64,000 nucleotides of DNA from JAFGXT01 sp963677165. Its GTDB lineage: Bacteria; Verrucomicrobiota; Lentisphaeria; Victivallales; SZUA-371. The position numbers and the translations under genes are program-made. The notes under the pieces were generated by a model, which saw only the letters and a list, made by a program, of their open reading frames with translations, had not been told where the DNA came from and did not search any database. The stretch covers positions 5,146,001-5,210,000 of the forward strand of contig CAXXSX010000002.1 in NCBI GenBank assembly GCA_963677165.2, in the 5' to 3' direction. This document shows, piece after piece, positions 38,762 to 47,603 of this stretch. Every line of letters begins with the position of its first letter. Within the stretch, counting starts at the first letter, position 1.

Positions 38762-40114
38762 TCAAAGTGAATTATAAAGAATACAGGCATTGCAGTCCGC
38801 CTGACACTTCTCACAGTATTCCCGATACAGATGCAATACGCCCTGACGACTGGCTGCGGAAGACAGGATTTTACGCGTATTCCGTTCCGGCATCCAGCGT
38901 TTTACCGCTATCTTTACAATACGGTTGTCCTGTGTGGCGGGCAGAAGCATCCATGCCGCCTGAGCAAACTCCTGAAGTCCGTCATAGAGATTTTCTTTAT
39001 CCATTCGACCGAATACGAAAAGCGACGGCAATATTACATTCAATGCCAGCTCCAACGCCAGATTTTTTCCGGTAACGACAGCCGGTTTCTCGGTTTCGGT
39101 ACGAAAATTAATATATCGATTCCATAGATCATCCGCTCCTGACAAAGTCGTCATAATATAACGCTTTAACTGGTCAGGAGTACGAAATTTCGCACGCTGT
39201 TCGGCAAAAAAAGCCAAAGGACGAATTCCAATGTTATTCAGCAATACGGCAAGCGCGGCAATCCTTCGTTCCGGACTGTTATAAGGACGAATGCCAGAAC
39301 GCACCCATTTAACAGGTTCAGAATCGGCTCTCCTCAATTTTCCCCAGCGTGCCCACATGTTTCGAACAAAATCCGTCATATCAGGAGTCATATCGGTTGT
39401 CGCCGGATCAGGAAGCAGGCCGGATTCCCCCCATAACACAACTTCAGGTTCCGTTTTTATAACGTCCTCAGGATACTTCTGAAAGCGCTCGAATAGAATT
39501 GTAAAGTTATCCTGATTCTTTTTGTAACCAAACGCGCGAAATATCTGTTTCAGACAGGCATAGTCGGCACCATTATGCAGGCTGTCGCTGAGCATATCCT
39601 CGGCACGCGTTTGAAAACGGAAAACCCCGGCAGCGCAAAGCAGTGCGGAAACACTGTCATCTGAAAGCGCCGAAAAGAACATGCTGCATTTCCCCTTATG
39701 AAACTGTTCTTCAGGTTGTTTTCGCATTTTCAGGTCAGAAAATTTTAACGCAGGCGGCAGTGACTCAGCCTTTTTCCCGGATACGTCATCCATTTCAATT
39801 ACATGCAAAATCACATTGTTATATCGCCGGTCAAACTGATGCTTATGGGCAAACCAGTCAGACGCCCGGTAATGAATTTCAATGTCGCCATTAACGCGTT
39901 TATCATCTATCTCAATCCCGGCATTAAGAAAATCCGGCCCGGCTTCAACGTTCCAGGTTCCCGGGGAAATCACTTTTATACGGTGACCGCCGCTGGCAAT
40001 GTAATTATGACTGGTACTGACATTATTCCAGATATAATGCAGCCTGACTTCGTAGACCGCTCTCGACTCGGAGGCAGAGAGCCTGATCCTGAATTTATTG
40101 TTTTCGGTTTGCAT
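38762..40114 (-). CDS. DUF2851 family protein
   Basis: 450 residues. VYEVRLHYIWNNVSTSHN, VISPGTWNVEAGPDFLNAGIEIDD and NGDIEIHYRASDWFAHKHQFDRRYNNVILHVIEMDD are hallmark blocks of DUF2851 (W-N-GPDF, GD-EIH---SDW--HGH---YN-VILHVV). The C-terminus has CEKCQADCNACILYNS, a metal-binding-type cluster. Function of the family is unknown; widespread in Bacteroidota and Planctomycetota-type genomes. Confidence 0.8.
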   Translation of the reverse strand: MQTENNKFRIRLSASESRAVYEVRLHYIWNNVSTSHNYIASGGHRIKVISPGTWNVEAGPDFLNAGIEIDDKRVNGDIEIHYRASDWFAHKHQFDRRYNNVILHVIEMDDVSGKKAESLPPALKFSDLKMRKQPEEQFHKGKCSMFFSALSDDSVSALLCAAGVFRFQTRAEDMLSDSLHNGADYACLKQIFRAFGYKKNQDNFTILFERFQKYPEDVIKTEPEVVLWGESGLLPDPATTDMTPDMTDFVRNMWARWGKLRRADSEPVKWVRSGIRPYNSPERRIAALAVLLNNIGIRPLAFFAEQRAKFRTPDQLKRYIMTTLSGADDLWNRYINFRTETEKPAVVTGKNLALELALNVILPSLFVFGRMDKENLYDGLQEFAQAAWMLLPATQDNRIVKIAVKRWMPERNTRKILSSAASRQGVLHLYREYCEKCQADCNACILYNSL

Positions 40115-40225
40115 TTTACAACCTGAGTTGCTAATTTGTAAAATTGTCCCGGGTTTGCGATCTATTCCCTATACCGGACTATATAACAAACAATCTATAT
40201 TGTGTTTTTTCAAGTGAGGGGAAAT

Positions 40226-41575
40226 ATGAAAAAGATATTTTATATGATTTTATCACTAGTACTGCCGTTTATCAGTCATGCGGATAACGAAGGCCGCTCC
40301 AGACGAATAACACCAACCGTCCAAGCGGTTGCCGGAGTCCTGCCTTCGGTGGTAAATCTCAGTACGGAAAAGATTGTATCTGAAACCCAGGGACGCGATC
40401 TGGAAACCTGGGAAAAACTGTTTGGCTTCGCTCCCGGAACCAGCGGTCCCAAAACTGACTACTCTCTGGGAAGCGGCAGTATCATCGACAATTCCGGTTT
40501 GATTGTTACCAGTGCCCACGTGGTAAACCGAGCAACTAAAATTACGGTCACACTGTACGACGGCTCAAAATTCCTCGCAAGAAAACTGTCCAGCGATGAA
40601 CTAAATGACATTGCCCTGCTTCAAATCATTGGAATTCCGGAAGACAAAAAAATCACCTCAATCAAGATGGCCGCTCCAGGCGACCTGTTATTGGGTGAAT
40701 CCGTAATCGCAGTAGGCAATCCATACGGCCTCGGCAGCAGTATTTCCAAAGGAGTTCTCAGTGCAGTCGGACGCAAAGTGGTTTATCACGGAGAAACAAT
40801 CTTTAACGACATCCTTCAGACCGATGCTGCGGTTTATCCCGGCAACAGCGGAGGACCGCTGATCAATCTAAACGCCGAAATGATCGGCGTCAGCGCGGCA
40901 ATCCACAAGGAAGCCAAAGGCATCAGTTTTGCCATACCGCTGCAACGAGTTGAAAACACCCTGAGCAAATGGCTCATTCCAGAACGTTTCCGCAATATTT
41001 CCCTGGGAATCGTTCCTGCTAACGAACGTTTGAAAGATGGAAAAATCCGGATATATCTGCAGGATGTAATCAGAAACAGTCCTGCGTGGAAAGCCGGATT
41101 ACGACCAGGCATGAATATCTCCGGTTTCAACGGGGAAAAACTAACGTCCGTCATGCCGCTGTGTCGTTACTTATGGAAACTAACCAACAAAGATGAAATT
41201 AGCCTGATGATGGATAACGGCAAAACCATTAATCTACAACCGGAAGATATTACTTTAAACGATGGCAAACTCATCGCTGAAATGCGTTTGGGAATCAGTG
41301 TGAAAAGATTGACGATTCCCCTCGCGCGAGCCTTGGATTATCCGTTTCACGATGGCGTTATCATCAGTTCGCCCGGAGAATATTCTAACAAGGTAAAACG
41401 AGGAGAACTGCTGGTGCAAATCGGTGATGTCGCAATTCACAATATTGAAGATATCGCCCGGGCTCTCCGCAATAGTTCGCACGGTAACACTGTTCCGGTC
41501 GGACTGGTTAATATCAGAAAGTACGGCGATAAGTATTATCTCACGAAAAAAATGCTCCTTATGAAACTGAATTAA
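40226..41575 (+). CDS. HtrA/DegP-like serine protease with PDZ domain
   Basis: 449 residues from ATG 40226 (GAGGGGAAAT). Signal peptide KKIFYMILSLVLPFISHA. Trypsin-like domain with catalytic His in VTSAHVVN, Asp in LNDIALLQI, Ser in PGNSGGPLIN; oxyanion region GNPYGLGSSISKGVLS. A PDZ domain follows (NSPAWKAGLRPGMNISGFNG) and a second PDZ-like segment toward the end (PGEYSNKVKRGELLVQIGDV). Periplasmic protein quality control or regulated proteolysis is the usual role. A promoter is probably at 40150-40200 (TATATAACAA). Confidence 0.85.
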   Translation: MKKIFYMILSLVLPFISHADNEGRSRRITPTVQAVAGVLPSVVNLSTEKIVSETQGRDLETWEKLFGFAPGTSGPKTDYSLGSGSIIDNSGLIVTSAHVVNRATKITVTLYDGSKFLARKLSSDELNDIALLQIIGIPEDKKITSIKMAAPGDLLLGESVIAVGNPYGLGSSISKGVLSAVGRKVVYHGETIFNDILQTDAAVYPGNSGGPLINLNAEMIGVSAAIHKEAKGISFAIPLQRVENTLSKWLIPERFRNISLGIVPANERLKDGKIRIYLQDVIRNSPAWKAGLRPGMNISGFNGEKLTSVMPLCRYLWKLTNKDEISLMMDNGKTINLQPEDITLNDGKLIAEMRLGISVKRLTIPLARALDYPFHDGVIISSPGEYSNKVKRGELLVQIGDVAIHNIEDIARALRNSSHGNTVPVGLVNIRKYGDKYYLTKKMLLMKLN

Positions 41576-41596
41576 TTCTTCATTTGCCTTTTACTG

Positions 41597-41624
41597 TTGA
41601 CATCGTTAATCTGCACATTATAAT
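41597..41624 (+). promoter_or_regulatory. Sigma70-type promoter with long leader
   Basis: TTGACA (41597-41602), 16-bp spacer, TATAAT (41619-41624). It precedes the hypothetical gene at 41813 by about 180 bases of leader that contains the palindrome GGAGAAGATTCTCC (41632-41645) and the variant palindromic repeat at 41768. No gene lies in the 41576-41812 gap. Confidence 0.75.
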
Positions 41625-41767
41625 ATATTTAGGAGAAGATTCTCCGAGAGACATGCTCTGACTTGCCGATGTTCTACACAAGCCACCCCAATCTGTCTCC
41701 GGAGATACGTACCGCTTTTCTCCCGGCACATTTTATTTTTTCCGCTTCCCGCCTGAAGCGGCAATAA

Positions 41768-41785
41768 CGCCATCCGTCATACGGA
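41768..41785. repeat. Variant palindromic repeat (CATCCGTCATACGGAT), copy 5 in host DNA
   Basis: CGCCATCCGTCATACGGATC, the same palindrome as the four prophage copies but with two compensating base changes, outside the prophage and intergenic. Confidence 0.7.
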
Positions 41786-41812
41786 TCGACTAAAACATAA
41801 GGAGCCTGTATT

Positions 41813-42559
41813 ATGGAAAAGTATCTCTATTTAACCATCATGCCGGAAACCCTGGTTGCGTCAATGCTGCCTCCCGAAGAATTCGGGACCTATCTCGCAA
41901 TCGGAAGTCAACGAAAAATTCCACGTGAAACCATTTTCTTCAGTCTTGATCCTGCCTTCACCAGCAATTATTTCGATCTATCTCTGTTGGAAACGTCATG
42001 TGTTCCACATGAAGACGGGAATCCCAAAAGATCGGTATATATCAGCATCTATCGGGTACTCGAAAATATTCCGCTCAACGCAATTAAAAGTCTCTACCTG
42101 ACTACCCGTGACGGCAGAGTACTGGAACTGTCCCAAGGCACACCGCCTGAGGACCATGCGGAATTTCATCTTTATGCAGAACTTTGTCCGGTCTGCCCTC
42201 TTGCAATGAGCGCACTGAGTCCAACAGAATTCTGTAAGTTTGTTACAACCCCCGACCATCCACTGCATATTCCGAAGATTTTCTTCATGAATATGACAAT
42301 GCCTGACCTGAATGCCGACGATACTTTTATGGGAGTTACCTCAATTCACTCCCATATTATTGAAACATTCAAGTCATTGTCCAGCAGCAGAAAGAAGACA
42401 AAAATAGTTGATCGCCGTCACGAAGTCAAAGGCTGGAACCACGGCATAAAGGATGGATTCTATATTGGTGACCCAACTGGCATTCTATTCTTCCCGATGC
42501 CGTCTGCCGCAGACTTGGAACTCAACCATCATAAATGGTGGAGATCCGCAAATCTGTAA
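41813..42559 (+). CDS. Hypothetical host protein
   Basis: 248 residues, RBS AAGGAGCCTGTATT. No signal peptide or membrane segment. N-terminus MEKYLYLTIMPETLVASMLPPEEFGTYLAIGSQRK; middle has CPVCPLAMSALSPTEFCKF, Cys-containing but not a clear zinc site. Similar proteins in related genomes remain uncharacterised to my knowledge. Followed by a hairpin terminator. Confidence 0.5.
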   Translation: MEKYLYLTIMPETLVASMLPPEEFGTYLAIGSQRKIPRETIFFSLDPAFTSNYFDLSLLETSCVPHEDGNPKRSVYISIYRVLENIPLNAIKSLYLTTRDGRVLELSQGTPPEDHAEFHLYAELCPVCPLAMSALSPTEFCKFVTTPDHPLHIPKIFFMNMTMPDLNADDTFMGVTSIHSHIIETFKSLSSSRKKTKIVDRRHEVKGWNHGIKDGFYIGDPTGILFFPMPSAADLELNHHKWWRSANL

Positions 42560-42609
42560 GACTTCAGCAAGGGAAAAAACAACCAACCGATATGATGTAA
42601 GACTTCTAT

Positions 42610-42675
42610 GCGATAAATATCGCAAAGTGACTTGCTCTGCGCCTCGAACCTACTTAGCTTTTCGAGGCCAGAGCA
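42610..42675. terminator. Hairpins between convergent genes
   Basis: GCGATA/TATCGC (42610-42623) is a small hairpin; TGCTCTG + GCCTCGAA (42633-42648) pairs with TTCGAGGC + CAGAGCA (42661-42675) into a 15-bp stem with one bulged C and a 12-base loop. It separates the convergent genes at 41813 and 42713 and could terminate both. Confidence 0.6.
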
Positions 42676-42712
42676 CAGTTCCTAAGGTTCTCTAAGAAGT
42701 CGTCTTGGAGGC

Positions 42713-43489
42713 TTACTCTGTTGTAACTTCCGGGGTCTGTTCGTCGGTTGTTATCGCAGCCGGTTCTTCACTTTCAGGAGTATTTTTTATGTAATCAGTG
42801 TTGAGGAAGAAGACGATCATCATTGCCATAAAAGGGGTCCCCGATAAATTAGAAAGTGTACCGTGAATAATACTGAAAATCTGGTTATGTGGTAAAAAGT
42901 TGAATATTCCCCATAAAACACCGAATGGAATCAACGATAAAACCCCGATCACCAGGCAAATTCCGAAGACCCTCCACCACTGTCCTTTTACCAGTTTCTT
43001 CGAATACCCCAGTGCCTCCATCCCGGATCCTTCACGCAAAGCAACAACAAAGAGAAAGAAAGTATAATAAACGCTCCATATGATCCCAGGAATAATCAGT
43101 AACAGAAAAAGAAGAAATAGAATAATTCCGACAAGTATCGAAGTCCATACCGAAGCCCCCCAACGCTTAAATGCCAGCCCAAAAGCCTCTTTTGCAGTAA
43201 TGGGAGTTCCATTAACTGAGGCATTAATAATATTTGCAATTGACAACGTTGCGATCACACCAAACAACAGTTGCATCAGATTGGCAAGGTGAACGTACAT
43301 GTTAGCACCACTGGCACCATGATGTTGAACCATCCGGTCAACAGAAAAAAACGATAGAAAAATATTGATCGGCACATAGACGATCAAAAACACGATTAAA
43401 ATCGTCTTCCAATTTTCCATGAAATGTTGCCAGCCTACTGATAAGATTTGTGATACAGAAAATTTCTCTTCTTTGATTGTAGTGTCCAT
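42713..43489 (-). CDS. Membrane protein, DUF975/GDPD-membrane-domain-like
   Basis: 258 residues. Cytoplasmic start SVSQILSVGWQHFMENWKTI, then about six membrane helices (KTILIVFLIVYVPINIFLSFF, SILVGIILFLLFLLLIIPGIIWSVYYTFF, WRVFGICLVIGVLSLIPF). The LLLIIPGIIW--Y element is characteristic of this family of integral proteins. C-terminal acidic tail ESEEPAAITTDEQTPEV. Function unknown. Confidence 0.6.
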   Translation of the reverse strand: MDTTIKEEKFSVSQILSVGWQHFMENWKTILIVFLIVYVPINIFLSFFSVDRMVQHHGASGANMYVHLANLMQLLFGVIATLSIANIINASVNGTPITAKEAFGLAFKRWGASVWTSILVGIILFLLFLLLIIPGIIWSVYYTFFLFVVALREGSGMEALGYSKKLVKGQWWRVFGICLVIGVLSLIPFGVLWGIFNFLPHNQIFSIIHGTLSNLSGTPFMAMMIVFFLNTDYIKNTPESEEPAAITTDEQTPEVTTE

Positions 43490-43703
43490 AATACGATATC
43501 CTCCATATTTAAGGTATTAAAATATAGCACACTAAATAGAACTTTCATATATTGCAAGTATTAATTATCTTCAAGTTAGTCAAATTGGAGCTCCAAAACA
43601 TCGGCAGATTCTTTCAACTCAAAATAACACGCTTGCATTCCGATGCCAAATTTGAGGTCCAGCATAGAATCCGTAAAAAACATATTTTTATGATATTCCT
43701 CTC

Positions 43704-43758
43704 TTGACATTCGTTTTCCGTATTGGTATAATTGCAAGTGTACCGATTGTGTACCGAT
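43704..43758 (+). promoter_or_regulatory. Strong promoter with direct-repeat operator
   Basis: TTGACA (43704-43709), 17-bp spacer, TATAAT (43727-43732): consensus. Just downstream, TGTACCGAT occurs twice (43739-43747 and 43750-43758), 11 bp apart, about one helical turn. The pair lies around the transcription start of the GntR/LacI-type gene, fitting autoregulation by that protein. Bases 43490-43700 contain no convincing gene. Confidence 0.75.
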
Positions 43759-43786
43759 CAATAATCAAAACACGAAATATAATATT

Positions 43787-44866
43787 ATGACAGAAAAAAA
43801 ATATATAGAAAAAAACAATCTGAGCAACACGCTGAAACTACGTCATTATATTATTGATATTATCTATCATAATAATCAAAAATCAGTTAAAATTCCGTCA
43901 ATTCGTCAACTGGCAGCCGACTTCAAACTTGCCAAGAGCACGGTTCAACTGATACAGGAAGAACTGGTACAAGAAGGTTATTTATACAGTAAAAAGGGCA
44001 TCGGAACTTTCACTAATCCGTCAATGGGATTCGTTGCCCCGCATGGTACTCCACCGCCACTGATCGGCATAATATGGGGTGACGGGAAACTATATTTTCA
44101 TGATCACTATATCAGTCGTACACTGGGAGCCATCGCTTCATCGATAACCGAAGATGGTTGGAACTGCCGCAATATCAGCCTAACTTCAACCAATCCGGCT
44201 GAGATAATTGAAGAACTTTGCGGCATCAGTCTGGATGGATTAATATGGCACGTCCCCCCCCCTGATTATTTCAATATTTTAGAACAACTTAATGATCAAA
44301 TTCCTTTTATTGCAGTCTCCAACAGTGACAAATACAAAGATTTTAACCGGGTAACACTGGACTTCGATGCCATCGGTTACAAACTAGGAAAAGAACTCAT
44401 AAAAGAACACCGAAAAACGATGCTTACGGCAGTCGCAGGAGTTGGTCTGAGTCAAAAATTAAAGGGACTACGCCGAGCATTATCAGAGTCCAACGTAAAA
44501 GAATCATGTCTGAATGAAATACCCTCTTTTTTCTATAAAGAACTGGATGAATATCTGACAGTCAATCCCCCTCCCGATATACTGGCTATCAATGGCAGAC
44601 ATGCTGACTTTACAATGCAAATATTAAAGAAACATAAAATAGATCCAGTTAATCAGTGCCGTATTATTGCTCTTCAACATGTGATTTCACCGGCAAATTT
44701 CATCGGATTATTTCTAAACGAACCGTTTGAATCCCGGGGAAAAGCGGTTGCTGAAATCATGAAAAAAATGCTTGAATCAAATCCCAGACCTTCCCCTCGA
44801 CAAATATGTCTCCCTGTTAAAATAACAAATATAAACCTGCAACAAGTATACAAGGAAACGATTTAA
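43787..44866 (+). CDS. GntR-type HTH + LacI-type sugar-binding transcription regulator
   Basis: 359 residues. N-terminal winged helix of the GntR kind (IPSIRQLAADFKLAKSTVQLIQEELVQEGYLYSKKGIGTF), then a periplasmic-binding-fold domain (PLIGIIWGDGKLYFHDHYISRTLGAI, SLDGLIWHVPPPDYFNI, GRHADFTMQILKK). Its stop is adjacent to the alpha-galactosidase ATG, so it most likely controls that gene and responds to a galactoside-derived sugar. Expected to bind the repeats at 43739-43758. Confidence 0.75.
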   Translation: MTEKKYIEKNNLSNTLKLRHYIIDIIYHNNQKSVKIPSIRQLAADFKLAKSTVQLIQEELVQEGYLYSKKGIGTFTNPSMGFVAPHGTPPPLIGIIWGDGKLYFHDHYISRTLGAIASSITEDGWNCRNISLTSTNPAEIIEELCGISLDGLIWHVPPPDYFNILEQLNDQIPFIAVSNSDKYKDFNRVTLDFDAIGYKLGKELIKEHRKTMLTAVAGVGLSQKLKGLRRALSESNVKESCLNEIPSFFYKELDEYLTVNPPPDILAINGRHADFTMQILKKHKIDPVNQCRIIALQHVISPANFIGLFLNEPFESRGKAVAEIMKKMLESNPRPSPRQICLPVKITNINLQQVYKETI

Positions 44867-46702
44867 ATGAACAATAGACTCCTCACTGCCGCAATTGAAG
44901 TTGACGGCCAATGGCATGGAACCGACTCCTCTGAATTCACTCTTCAGATATTCACCGAAGTTGAAGATATGCAGATGATCCGGGCCACGTTCACAAACAA
45001 TTCCGACAAAACCGTTTGCTTCGGCGGTTTCAGGTTTGATTTGGCGGCATGGGATGATGTCCAGGGCCCACGGATTAGAATTTATCGCGAAGGCTGGACC
45101 ATGACTTCTGCAGCAGCATCTGTCCGCTATGGCGAATGCGATTTCGAAGCTGATCCCGACTATCTAAAATATGCGGTCACCAACCCGGAAGAGTACAGCT
45201 GTTCAATTCAAAACCATTTCTCCGCTGAACACGTTGCGGTTCTTAACGACAGCAAAACGGACAACTGTATTCTTGCCGGTTTCGTAACGTCTGCTGACCA
45301 GCTTACGCGTCTGACAATTGAATTGAATGAATCCGGCGTCAGCCATTTTTCTGCGTTTTCCAGCGGTGATGGCATCGAAGTCGATCCAGGCGAAAAAATT
45401 GAGTCAGAAGAATTGATTATATTTGAAGGAAGCAACGGCTACTTCATGCTTCAGAAATACGCCGACATCTGGGGACAGCGCATGAACGCTTTATCATGGC
45501 CCCATGTTCCCACCGGATGGTGCAGCTGGTATTACTATTTCAGTGACGTCACAGAAAAAGACATGCTGGAAAATATTGATTTTTTGAGAGAACATCGTGA
45601 AGAATATCCGCTGGAATATATTCAGCTTGATGCGGGTTACGAATCCGCAAACGGCGACTGGCTGACCTGTAATGAGAAATTCCCAGGCGGACTCAAATTT
45701 CTGGCCGACAAAACCCGGGAAGCCGGATTCAAACCGGCAATCTGGCTGGCTCCATTTATGGTAGATGAGAATTCGGAACTGTTTAAAAATCATCCCGACT
45801 GGATGGTACATGACAGTAACGGTAAAATTATCAATATCACTCCCGGAAAGAAAGGTCCTCGCGTAGCATTGGACGGAACCCACCCGGAAGCGCAGGAATA
45901 CCTTCGAAAAGTGTTCTCGACTCTGGTCGAATACGGTTATGAATACGTTAAACTGGACTTCATGGTCTATGCCTGCTGCGGTACCGGCGGCGCATATTAT
46001 GACCGCAAAGCAACCAGAGCCCAGGCACTGCGCCGGGGCCTTGCAGTCATTCGCGAAGCCATGCAGGATAAATTTATCCTGGGATGCACAACACCTCTGG
46101 GACAAGTAATCGGTCTGGTCAACGGCGAACGTATCGGTACCGATATTACCCCATACTGGAGGCCGGACAGAAAAATCTACAAAGAAGCTCCAACTATTCC
46201 AAACGTATGCCGTAACATGATCAATCGATGCTACATGAACGGACGTCTCTGGGTTTCCGATCCGGATACCCATATTGCCCGCAGCGACAATAACAAGCTT
46301 ACCGAAAACGAAGTAATATTATGGACATACGCGCTTTATCTCACCGGCGGCATGATGCTGCTGTCCGACCGTTTTGAAACCTTATCTCCGGAACGCGCAA
46401 AGTTATCGAAGATGCTACTGGCCAAACCATCTATTCCAGACACTCGTCCTCTGGATATTTTTGATCGGGAATTCCCGGCAGTGTGGCTCCGTCGCGACCG
46501 CGATACCGACAGAATTCTCGCTGGGTTATTCAATCTGGAAGACAAAGATCAGGAGCTCGAACTGGATTTTGACAAGGTCAAAAGTGACGTTAAGTTTACC
46601 GTAAAAGATTTCATTTCCGGAGAAGAATTACAGGAAACGAACAGTAAACTCATGGTTACGGTAGCTCCACACAGCTGCCGAATTTTCGAGTTAAATTCGT
46701 AA
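44867..46702 (+). CDS. GH36-type alpha-galactosidase
   Basis: 611 residues, one base after the regulator stop. Beta-sandwich N-domain (residues 1-205), then the (beta/alpha)8 domain: HVPTGWCSWYYYFSDVTEKD, PLEYIQLDAGYES, YEYVKLDFMVYACCG (nucleophile Asp in KLDF), ERIGTDITPYW (acid/base Asp), and a C-terminal beta domain. No signal peptide, so it is intracellular. Cleaves alpha-galactosides such as raffinose- or melibiose-type sugars. CCG near the nucleophile (YACCGTGG) is a typical GH36 feature. Confidence 0.85.
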   Translation: MNNRLLTAAIEVDGQWHGTDSSEFTLQIFTEVEDMQMIRATFTNNSDKTVCFGGFRFDLAAWDDVQGPRIRIYREGWTMTSAAASVRYGECDFEADPDYLKYAVTNPEEYSCSIQNHFSAEHVAVLNDSKTDNCILAGFVTSADQLTRLTIELNESGVSHFSAFSSGDGIEVDPGEKIESEELIIFEGSNGYFMLQKYADIWGQRMNALSWPHVPTGWCSWYYYFSDVTEKDMLENIDFLREHREEYPLEYIQLDAGYESANGDWLTCNEKFPGGLKFLADKTREAGFKPAIWLAPFMVDENSELFKNHPDWMVHDSNGKIINITPGKKGPRVALDGTHPEAQEYLRKVFSTLVEYGYEYVKLDFMVYACCGTGGAYYDRKATRAQALRRGLAVIREAMQDKFILGCTTPLGQVIGLVNGERIGTDITPYWRPDRKIYKEAPTIPNVCRNMINRCYMNGRLWVSDPDTHIARSDNNKLTENEVILWTYALYLTGGMMLLSDRFETLSPERAKLSKMLLAKPSIPDTRPLDIFDREFPAVWLRRDRDTDRILAGLFNLEDKDQELELDFDKVKSDVKFTVKDFISGEELQETNSKLMVTVAPHSCRIFELNS

Positions 46703-46717
46703 GAAACGTACAAAACG

Positions 46718-46764
46718 CTTGTGAATTTTCTCAGGTTGATCAGTAACCAGAGAAGATTCACAAG
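46718..46764. terminator. Bidirectional terminator between convergent genes
   Basis: CTTGTGAATTTTCTCAGGTT pairs with AACCAGAGAAGATTCACAAG (about 19 bp, one mismatch and one wobble) over a 7-base loop, between the alpha-galactosidase and the convergent DUF1961 gene. Confidence 0.75.
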
Positions 46765-46780
46765 TACAATGAACGACGCT

Positions 46781-47602
46781 TCAATCCAATATCGAAATAT
46801 TCACATTAGCATAACGAGAACATCTCGTATGCATGTGCCGAATTCCAACCCGGCCATCATTAACGTTTTCAACGTTTTTCAGCGACCAGTGAAAAAGCTT
46901 TGATAAGTTATCCCCTTCCACTCTAAGGAAAAGATCCTCAGAGTTTTTAATACAAGTAAAATGATATGTCTTACCCGGAATAAAAAGTTCCGTATTGAAG
47001 TAGTCCGGCTTCAAGTCAATCTGGTCAAAGCTTTTTCCCGGACGAGTGGGATAACGCCTTACCCTGACATAATCATCAGGTTTATCATCTGTATTATTAA
47101 AAGCCGCGTAACTTATATGCAGAAGATTCATATGATCAAAATATGATTTCATATATGGTATCTGCCGCAGCTCCGCCCATTCTAAAATATCTTTGGAATA
47201 AGGGCCTTCTTCAATCCCGGTAGCCTGGATATAAAGAATATTAACGTAACGGTTGATAGAGTCAAGACGGGTAAAATCAAACTCTATTTTGATATCGCCC
47301 TGAAAGCTGTTTCGGGTCCATAAAACAGCATGGGAGGCATTATCTCCCGCAATCGGTCCCGCGGAGAACACCATGCCCTGTGGCGTATTTTTTATTTCAG
47401 CGCGCTCGCCATCCAAAAACCATTTTTTCTGCCAGTCCAGAGTTCCTTTATCGGAAAAAACTGTATTCCATTTTCTTTTTTTCAATGCCGCAAAAAGCTC
47501 CTGCATCTGTTTATCTCCCGCATTAAGAGTAAAAATTCCATTACATAGAATCGCAAAGATCACAAATAAAATAATCGTTTTATGGGATTTGTACACTATC
47601 AT
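46781..47602 (-). CDS. Secreted DUF1961 protein (YesU-like, concanavalin fold)
   Basis: 273 residues with a signal peptide (HKTIILFVIFAILCNGIFTL). Domain pattern: MVFSAGPIAGDNASHAVLWTR, FQGDIKIEFDFTRLDS, ILYIQATG, DYVRVRRYPTRPGKSFD, DGRVGIRHMHTRCSRYANVNI. DUF1961 proteins occur in polysaccharide degradation loci, for example yesU in the rhamnogalacturonan cluster of Bacillus. It sits 1 base after the beta-helix gene, hence the same operon. Likely binds or cleaves glycans. Confidence 0.7.
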   Translation of the reverse strand: MIVYKSHKTIILFVIFAILCNGIFTLNAGDKQMQELFAALKKRKWNTVFSDKGTLDWQKKWFLDGERAEIKNTPQGMVFSAGPIAGDNASHAVLWTRNSFQGDIKIEFDFTRLDSINRYVNILYIQATGIEEGPYSKDILEWAELRQIPYMKSYFDHMNLLHISYAAFNNTDDKPDDYVRVRRYPTRPGKSFDQIDLKPDYFNTELFIPGKTYHFTCIKNSEDLFLRVEGDNLSKLFHWSLKNVENVNDGRVGIRHMHTRCSRYANVNISILD

Positions 47603-47603
47603 A

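Noticed and set aside
43576..43761. 61-codon - strand frame upstream of the GntR/LacI-type regulator
   Set aside because: TTG start in the operator repeats and overlap with the consensus promoter; no RBS.
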